In this document: piece after piece, positions 58,399 to 64,000 of the stretch
How positions within the stretch are numbered: the first letter of the stretch is position 1
How the letters are laid out: every line of letters begins with the position of its first letter
Source of the DNA: Lautropia sp.
GTDB lineage: Bacteria; Pseudomonadota; Gammaproteobacteria; Burkholderiales; Burkholderiaceae_E
Assembly (NCBI GenBank): GCA_030530775.1
Contig: JAUMUG010000004.1
Coordinates: forward strand, 126,990 to 190,989
Direction of reading: 5' to 3'
Length of the DNA stretch: 64,000 nucleotides
Translations under genes and position numbers: made by a program
Notes under the pieces: generated by a model
Told to the model about the DNA's origin: nothing
What the model saw: the letters and a program-made list of their open reading frames with translations, nothing else
Database searches by the model: none

Positions 58399-59901
58399 AT
58401 GAAACAACAACAAAGGGTTGTTACAGCTTTGATGGCCGATGTACAGCTGCCGGATGTGCTGACGGTTGGCCAGTTGAACCGGATGGCCGGTCGGTTGCTG
58501 CAGGGGCATTTTGGTGTGATTCGCGTCATGGGCGAACTGTCGAACGTGACCCGTGCCGCCAGCGGCCATTGGTACTTCACACTGAAGGATGCCGGCGCCA
58601 GCGTGCGTGCCGTCATGTTCCGCGGTGCAACGCAGCGGGTGGATTTTTCTCCACGCGAAGGCGACCGGGTCGAGGTCTGGGCGCGAGTGTCCATCTATGA
58701 GGTCCGGGGCGAGTTTCAGCTCGGTGTCGAGCGGATGCAACAGGCCGGAGCCGGCGATGTGTGGCAGCGCTTTGCGCGGTTGAAGGCACGGCTCGAAGAA
58801 GAGGGCCTGTTCGACCCCGGGCGCAAGCAGTTGCTGCCGCCGTATATCGACACCATCGGCGTCATCGGCTCGCTGAAGGCGGCGGCCTTGCAGGATGTAT
58901 TGAGCACATTGCGCCGGCGGGCACCGCAGCTTCGCGTCATCATCTATCCGGCGGCGGTACAAGGGCGGCATGCGCCGGCAGAGTTGATCGCCGCATTGGA
59001 TGCGGTCGAGCAAAGGGCAGAATGCGACGTGCTGTTGCTGGTGCGCGGTGGAGGCTCCTTCGAGGATCTGGACGCATTCAACCACGAGGCGTTGGCCCGG
59101 CGGGTGGCGGCCAGTGCGCTGCCCGTCGTCAGCGGTATCGGGCACGAATCGGATTTCACCATCTGCGATTTCGTGGCGGACGTGCGGGCGCCCACACCGA
59201 CGGCAGCGGCCGAATTGGTCAGCGGTGACCGGCGTCGGGATCTGGCGCGGCTGCGCCGACTGACCGGTATGCTGCAGCAGGCCATGAGCCGCCATCGAGA
59301 CCGGCTGGCGCAGCGGCTGGATATGGGCGAGCGCCTGCTGCGCTCACCGGTTCAACAGTTGCAGCATCGGCATCTGCGGCTGGACCGATTGGCCGAGCGG
59401 TTGCAGCAGAGGGGGCGTTGGATGGTGCAGCGAAACGAGCAGCGCTGGGTGCGGGCACGGGATGCGTTGCGCCCGCCCGTCCTGCAGGTGTTTCAGGCCC
59501 GTCTGGATCGTGCCGGACAACGGCTGGCACATGGTGCCGCGCAGCGCTGGCAACGGGCGGCTGCGCGCCTCGCGCTGGCCGAGAACAGTCTGCAGTTGAT
59601 CAGTCCACTGGCCGTGCTGTCGCGGGGCTATGCGATCGTGCGGGACGTCGACGGGCGTGTGCTGCAGTCGGTGGCAGGGCTGAGGTCCGGAGCACTGCTG
59701 GATGTGCGTCTGGCCCAGGGCAGCCTCGGCGCACGGGTCGAATCGATACGGGTCGAATCGTCCGAGCATGCCGCGGCTCCGACGGAACCGGGCGCCGCTG
59801 GCGAGCAGAGCGTTCCGTCGGCCGGAGTGGGTTGCTCCGCGCAGCCGACGGTGGCGGCCGGCTCGACGGGCGTTCCGCCCGGCGAGACTGGCATCCAGTG
59901 A
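58399..59901 (+). CDS. xseA: Exodeoxyribonuclease VII large subunit
   Basis: XseA, about 500 residues, is the catalytic subunit of exonuclease VII, which degrades single-stranded DNA. An N-terminal OB fold (VIRVMGELSNVTRAASGHWY) is followed by the catalytic domain (VIGSLKAAALQDVLSTLRRR, LLLVRGGGSFEDLDAFNHEA, VVSGIGHESDFTICDFVADV). A coiled-coil region comes next. The last 60 residues are Ala/Gly/Ser-rich. No xseB lies nearby. An ATG at 58432 is an alternative start. Confidence 0.94.
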   Translation: MKQQQRVVTALMADVQLPDVLTVGQLNRMAGRLLQGHFGVIRVMGELSNVTRAASGHWYFTLKDAGASVRAVMFRGATQRVDFSPREGDRVEVWARVSIYEVRGEFQLGVERMQQAGAGDVWQRFARLKARLEEEGLFDPGRKQLLPPYIDTIGVIGSLKAAALQDVLSTLRRRAPQLRVIIYPAAVQGRHAPAELIAALDAVEQRAECDVLLLVRGGGSFEDLDAFNHEALARRVAASALPVVSGIGHESDFTICDFVADVRAPTPTAAAELVSGDRRRDLARLRRLTGMLQQAMSRHRDRLAQRLDMGERLLRSPVQQLQHRHLRLDRLAERLQQRGRWMVQRNEQRWVRARDALRPPVLQVFQARLDRAGQRLAHGAAQRWQRAAARLALAENSLQLISPLAVLSRGYAIVRDVDGRVLQSVAGLRSGALLDVRLAQGSLGARVESIRVESSEHAAAPTEPGAAGEQSVPSAGVGCSAQPTVAAGSTGVPPGETGIQ

Positions 59902-60157
59902 TCCCGCACACGTTCTGCGAAGCCGTTTGTCGTTGCGCCTTCGGCCCGGTCCTCGTCCTTGCGATCGCGGTCGTGATCGCCGTCGTCACCTTTCGTAACA
60001 TGAATGAGGGCACTTTGTGGGTTATTTATCAAAGCACCGTGTCGAGGTGTGGGAATATTCGCACCATGTCGTTGTTTCAACTGTCATCATCGACCATTTG
60101 GCGGTCGTTCATTGACGGTGCGGATCAAAAACACAGAGAACTCAGAGGAACTGAAGA

Positions 60158-60412
60158 ATGATCGCTTTGATTCAAATGCTGGTGGTGGGCCTGATCGTCG
60201 GTCTGCTGGCTCGCGCCATCATGCCGGGTACGCAGTCCCATGGCTGGATCGCCACGGCGCTGGTGGGCATCGGCGGCTCGGTCGTCGCCAACTTTCTGGG
60301 CGGTGCGATGGGGGTCTATCAGTCGGGTGAAACCGCTGGTTGGATCGCCTCGGTGCTGGGCGCCATCGTGGTGCTGTTCGTCTACGGAAAGGTGACCGGC
60401 AAGAACGGCTGA
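60158..60412 (+). CDS. GlsB/YeaQ/YmgE family membrane protein
   Basis: An 84-residue inner-membrane protein with three hydrophobic glycine-rich helices (LIQMLVVGLIVGLLARAIMP, IATALVGIGGSVVANFLGG and WIASVLGAIVVLFVYG). It matches the transglycosylase-associated or GlsB stress-response family. The precise function is unknown. A possible hairpin at 60422-60445 between it and the converging DUF192 gene lacks a T run. Confidence 0.9.
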   Translation: MIALIQMLVVGLIVGLLARAIMPGTQSHGWIATALVGIGGSVVANFLGGAMGVYQSGETAGWIASVLGAIVVLFVYGKVTGKNG

Positions 60413-60455
60413 GTCCCGGGTAGGAGCCGGGCTTTCCGGACTCCTGGTGTCTCTG

Positions 60456-60926
60456 CTAGGGGGTCGGCAATCCTGTCACGGGGTCGCCGGCTCCGAGTTT
60501 TTTGTCCCTGAACCAACCCTGGTTCATCTCGAGCGCGTAGCGCACCGGCTTGTCGGGGCAATGGCTGCGCTCGTCCTTCGGAGCCATGTCGGCCGTGCCG
60601 ACGATCCTGCCGTCGTCGTTCATGAAGGCGATCGTCAGCGGGATCAGCGTATTCTTCATCCAGAAGCAGTAAAGGCCCGGTTCGGAGAAGACGAACAGCA
60701 TGCCCCGGTCGGCTTCCAGGCTGTTCCGGTACATCAGCCCCTGTGCACGCTGTTTATCGGTGCTGGCCACTTCGGCCCGAATCGGATGGCCGCCGGCTTT
60801 CAGCTCGATCACCGGCATCCCGAGGGGCACCTGGGCCGGCGCCGGGGGGCTGGATAGGGCGCCCAGGGCGGCCGTCGTCAGCAGGCAGAGCCCGATTTGC
60901 AAAAATCGTGTTGTCTTCGATGTCAT
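60456..60926 (-). CDS. DUF192 exported protein
   Basis: A 156-residue DUF192 protein with a signal peptide (FLQIGLCLLTTAALGAL, cleavage near PAPAQ). Family motifs are ELKAGGHPIRAEVASTDKQR, QGLMYRNSLEADRGMLFVF and CFWMKNTLIPLTIAF. The ATG at 60926 has AGGGAAAG upstream and is preferred over 60965. The biochemical role of this family is not known. Confidence 0.9.
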   Translation of the reverse strand: MTSKTTRFLQIGLCLLTTAALGALSSPPAPAQVPLGMPVIELKAGGHPIRAEVASTDKQRAQGLMYRNSLEADRGMLFVFSEPGLYCFWMKNTLIPLTIAFMNDDGRIVGTADMAPKDERSHCPDKPVRYALEMNQGWFRDKKLGAGDPVTGLPTP

Positions 60927-61113
60927 AGTACTTTCCCTGAGAGGACCGTGTCGTCGGTGATTCATCGGTGATGGTTGGGTGCTTGTTCGAGTGACGGTGG
61001 CATCCAGGTGGCATAATCTGCTCTATCCCCAGTATGGCAAACGTCGCCCAGCCGGGTGGCGAATGCATCCCTTCATCATTTCCGGTCGCGCGCCGTCAGA
61101 TAGGTCAGAGCTC

Positions 61114-62367
61114 ATGTACAAACATATCAAGATCCCCAGCGAAGGCGAGAAGATCACCGTCAATGAGGATTTCTCGCTGAATGTGCCGGACAACCCGATC
61201 ATTCCCTACATCGAGGGGGATGGTACTGGTTTCGATATCACGCCCGTGATGCTGAAGGTGGTCGATGCCGCCGTGGCCAAGGCCTATGGCGGCAAACGCA
61301 AAATCCACTGGATGGAAATCTACGCAGGCGAGAAGTCCACCAAAGTCTATGGCCCGGATGTCTGGCTGCCCGAAGAAACCCTCGAGGTGCTGCGCGACTA
61401 CGTCGTCTCGATCAAAGGGCCGTTGACCACCCCGGTCGGCGGCGGTATCCGCTCGCTGAACGTCGCTCTGCGCCAGCAGCTCGACCTGTATGTCTGTCTG
61501 CGCCCCGTCCAGTATTTCGACGGCGTGCCTTCGCCGGTGCGCGAGCCGGAGAAGACCGACATGGTGATCTTCCGCGAGAATTCCGAGGACATCTACGCCG
61601 GTATCGAATATGAAGCCCAGTCCGACAAGGCCAGGAAACTGATCGACTTCCTGCAGAAAGAGCTGGGTGTCGACAAGATCCGCTTCCCGGAGACCTCGGG
61701 CATCGGTGTCAAGCCGGTTTCTCGCGAAGGCACCGAGCGTCTGGTCCGCAAGGCCATCCAATACGCCATCGACAACGACAAGCCGTCGGTGACGCTGGTG
61801 CACAAGGGCAACATCATGAAGTTCACCGAAGGAGGTTTTCGTGACTGGGGCTATGCGCTGGCCAGGAACGAGTTCGGTGCCGAGCCGTTGGACGGCGGCC
61901 CGTGGCTGAAACTGAAGAACCCGAAGACCGGCAAGGACATCGTCATCAAGGATTCGATCGCCGATGCTTTCCTGCAGCAGATCTTGCTGCGTCCGGCCGA
62001 ATATTCGGTGATCGCCACGCTGAACCTGAATGGCGACTACATCTCCGACGCGCTGGCTGCCCAGGTCGGCGGTATCGGCATTGCGCCGGGGGCCAATCTG
62101 TCGGATTCGGTTGCCATGTTCGAAGCGACCCATGGCACCGCGCCGAAGTACGCTGGCAAAGATTATGTGAACCCCGGTTCGGAAATCCTGTCGGCCGAGA
62201 TGATGCTGCGTCACATGGGCTGGACCGAGGCTGCCGACCTGATCATCTCGTCGATGAAGAAGGCCATCGTCTCGAAGAAAGTCACCTATGACTTCGCCCG
62301 TCTGATGAAGGGCGCCGAGCAGGTTTCGTGCTCGGGCTTCGGTCAGGTGATGATCGAAAACATGTAA
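61114..62367 (+). CDS. icd: Isocitrate dehydrogenase (NADP)
   Basis: Icd, 417 residues, converts isocitrate to 2-oxoglutarate. The substrate loop [17 protein letters not shown] includes the serine that AceK phosphorylates in Escherichia coli. [29 protein letters not shown] and [20 protein letters not shown] are also present. The frame is open from 60979, but the ATG at 61114 gives the family start. Downstream lies a long inverted repeat rather than a classical terminator. Confidence 0.97.
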   Translation: MYKHIKIPSEGEKITVNEDFSLNVPDNPIIPYIEGDGTGFDITPVMLKVVDAAVAKAYGGKRKIHWMEIYAGEKSTKVYGPDVWLPEETLEVLRDYVVSIKGPLTTPVGGGIRSLNVALRQQLDLYVCLRPVQYFDGVPSPVREPEKTDMVIFRENSEDIYAGIEYEAQSDKARKLIDFLQKELGVDKIRFPETSGIGVKPVSREGTERLVRKAIQYAIDNDKPSVTLVHKGNIMKFTEGGFRDWGYALARNEFGAEPLDGGPWLKLKNPKTGKDIVIKDSIADAFLQQILLRPAEYSVIATLNLNGDYISDALAAQVGGIGIAPGANLSDSVAMFEATHGTAPKYAGKDYVNPGSEILSAEMMLRHMGWTEAADLIISSMKKAIVSKKVTYDFARLMKGAEQVSCSGFGQVMIENM

Positions 62368-62956
62368 GCAAGCATCCTGTCGGGACGACTTGCAGCCCTT
62401 TTGCGTGAGCAATGGGGTCGGAAGCGGGGACGGAATGGGTCGGTGTGCTCATTTCGTCCCCGCTTCGCAGGTACGGCCGTTGCTGGCGTTGGCCGACGGC
62501 GGACCGGAAGGCGAGAAAGGAGAGGAGGCAAACGGCGACAGCGCAAACTATTCTTTTTCTTTATGATGAGGGGGCTTGGGGTACGGGTTTCCGTGATCGG
62601 TGACGGCAGGTGGACGGGTTGGTCAGACGTTTTTATATGATGAAGTGGGCATTTCGGCCCATGTTTGGGAGGGCGACCCGGCATGCGGTGGGAGAGCGGT
62701 GTATTTTCATGCAGGTCCAGTCTGGCACGGCATTTCGGGTGCCGGAGGGGATGAGCAGGAAGGTCTTCCATCAAATTCCATGATGTGAAACGATGTATCG
62801 CGTGCTTCCACGTGGACTCCAGTTCCGGCCCAGCAGACTCCGTTCGTGACTATGCCCCGCACCATACAACAGATATTCATCAAAAAGGGGATGAGCGGTG
62901 CTACTCTACGGCTGAGACAAAGATTTTTTCCGTCACAAAGTAGGTAGGAGTTGAGC
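62368..62956. other. Interval between icd and pflB with a long inverted repeat
   Basis: About 590 bases with no credible gene. It contains a 16-base inverted repeat (62423-62438 and 62453-62468, one G-T pair, 14-base loop) and a smaller TGGGC/GCCCA hairpin at 62646-62661. Promoter and oxygen-control sites for pflB are expected here, but I saw no clear FNR-type TTGAT-N4-ATCAA site. Confidence 0.4.
62423..62468. repeat. Long inverted repeat after icd
   Basis: Arms GAAGCGGGGACGGAAT and ATTTCGTCCCCGCTTC pair over 16 positions with one G-T pair, loop 14 bases. No T run follows, so it is not a typical intrinsic terminator. It could stabilise the icd mRNA 3' end. Confidence 0.7.
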
Positions 62957-64000
62957 ATGTCAGCCGCCGAGAAGGTCCCATCCCTGGAACGTCCTGCTGC
63001 CTGGTCCGGCTTCAAGGCCGGCGCTTGGGAAGACAGCATCGACGTGCGTGATTTCATCCAGAAGAACTACACGCCGTACGAGGGAGACGCTCGTTTCTTG
63101 GCGCCCGCCACCGAGGCCACCACCCGGCTGTGGTCGACCGTGATGGAAGGCATCAAGGTCGAGAACCGTACCCACGCGCCCTACAAGATCGATTCGCAGG
63201 TCGTCTCCGGCATCACCAGCCATGCCCCGGGCTACATCGACAAGGACCTGGAAACGGTCGTCGGCCTGCAGACCGACGAACCGCTGAAGCGCTCGATCAT
63301 GCCCTTTGGCGGCCTCAAAATGGTGCAGGATTCCTGCAGGATCTATGACACCCCGCTGAACGAGGACGTCACCGAAATCTTCAGCAAGTATCGCAAGACC
63401 CACAATCAGGGTGTCTTCGATGTCTATACCCCGGATATCCGTCGCTGCCGCAAGTCCGGTGTGCTGACCGGCCTGCCCGATGCCTATGGTCGTGGCCGCA
63501 TCATAGGCGACTATCGCCGCGTCGCGCTCTACGGTATCGATATGTTGATGGCCGACAAGGTCAAGCAGTTCCATTCGCTGCAGGCCGATCTCGAGGCCGG
63601 CAAGAACCTCGAAGAGGTGATCCGCCGCCGTGAAGAGATCAACGAGCAGCACCGTGCGCTGGGCCAGATGAAGGAAATGGCCGCCAGCTATGGTTTCGAT
63701 ATCTCGGGCCCTGCCAAAAATGCCCGCGAAGCAGTGCAGTGGACGTACTTTGCCTATTTGGCGGCGGTCAAGTCGCAGAACGGCGCCGCCATGTCTTTCG
63801 GCCGTGTCGCCACCTTCCTCGACATTTTCATCGAGCGCGATCTGAAAGCCGGTACGCTGACCGAAACCGAGGCGCAGGAACTGATCGATCACCTGGTGAT
63901 GAAGCTGCGTATGGTCCGCTTCTTGCGCACGCCCGAGTACGATCAGCTGTTCTCCGGCGATCCGATCTGGGCGACCGAGTCGATCGGTGGCATGGGTTTG
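62957..64000 (+). CDS. pflB: Pyruvate formate-lyase (5' part, cut by window end)
   Basis: Formate C-acetyltransferase, a glycyl-radical enzyme that splits pyruvate to acetyl-CoA and formate under anoxic conditions. The first 348 residues are visible of an expected 750-760. From memory, long stretches are the same or nearly the same as in enterobacterial PflB: RDFIQKNYTPYEGD, KTHNQGVFDVYTPDI, GRGRIIGDYRRVALYGID and LVMKLRMVRFLRTPEYD. TAGGAG precedes the ATG. The active-site cysteines and radical glycine lie beyond the window. The activating enzyme gene pflA is not seen here. Confidence 0.96.
   Translation, partial: MSAAEKVPSLERPAAWSGFKAGAWEDSIDVRDFIQKNYTPYEGDARFLAPATEATTRLWSTVMEGIKVENRTHAPYKIDSQVVSGITSHAPGYIDKDLETVVGLQTDEPLKRSIMPFGGLKMVQDSCRIYDTPLNEDVTEIFSKYRKTHNQGVFDVYTPDIRRCRKSGVLTGLPDAYGRGRIIGDYRRVALYGIDMLMADKVKQFHSLQADLEAGKNLEEVIRRREEINEQHRALGQMKEMAASYGFDISGPAKNAREAVQWTYFAYLAAVKSQNGAAMSFGRVATFLDIFIERDLKAGTLTETEAQELIDHLVMKLRMVRFLRTPEYDQLFSGDPIWATESIGGMGL

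Overview
The window is one continuous stretch of a bacterial chromosome, GC-rich (roughly 60-65% by eye). Gene content and order point to a betaproteobacterium of the order Burkholderiales. The flhDC-motAB-flhBAFG-fliA-flgNMA-flgBCDEFGHIJKL order and the scpB-rluB-rimP-nusA-infB-rbfA-truB-typA order are both typical of that group. A pyruvate formate-lyase gene very close to the enterobacterial protein suggests a facultatively fermentative member. A Lautropia-like organism would fit, but that is inference from gene content, not a match I could run.

Positions 1-24521 hold a large motility island: the master regulator (flhD, flhC), the stator (motA, motB), export apparatus (flhB, flhA), placement and number control (flhF and a P-loop-less FlhG-like protein), sigma-28 (fliA), a divergent flgN-flgM-flgA block on the minus strand, and the rod, hook, ring and junction genes flgB to flgL. 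A catalytically doubtful EAL-HDOD protein follows. The chemotaxis genes that usually lie between motB and flhB in relatives are absent, and a degraded reading frame lies between flhC and motA. A near-consensus sigma-28 promoter precedes flgM, a weaker one precedes motA, and flhDC ends in a strong intrinsic terminator.

Positions 24500-34400 carry a D,D-endopeptidase (PbpG type) with a long Lys/Ala-rich region. A tightly overlapping minus-strand operon follows: Nudix hydrolase, aat, bpt (the bacterial N-degron transferases), pyrD and an IclR-type regulator. Then come a tRNA-fMet with its own promoter and terminator, and an LpxR-type lipid A deacylase.

Positions 34900-47100 form the translation and transcription block: scpB, rluB, a strong promoter with a structured leader ending in an intrinsic terminator, then rimP, nusA, infB, rbfA, truB and typA. 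Several of these proteins carry very long low-complexity tails or linkers.

Positions 47400-62400 hold housekeeping and envelope genes: a SWIB protein, a beta-propeller/di-heme lipoprotein, nudC with a KTSC-domain neighbour, an amidase, adk, kdsB, a Trm112-like protein, lpxK, exbD, exbB, xseA, a GlsB-type membrane protein, a DUF192 protein and icd. The window ends inside pflB. I saw no insertion sequence, prophage, CRISPR array or defence island. The most interesting items are regulatory or degenerate: the FlhG-like protein, the missing che operon, the rimP leader, and the di-heme beta-propeller lipoprotein.
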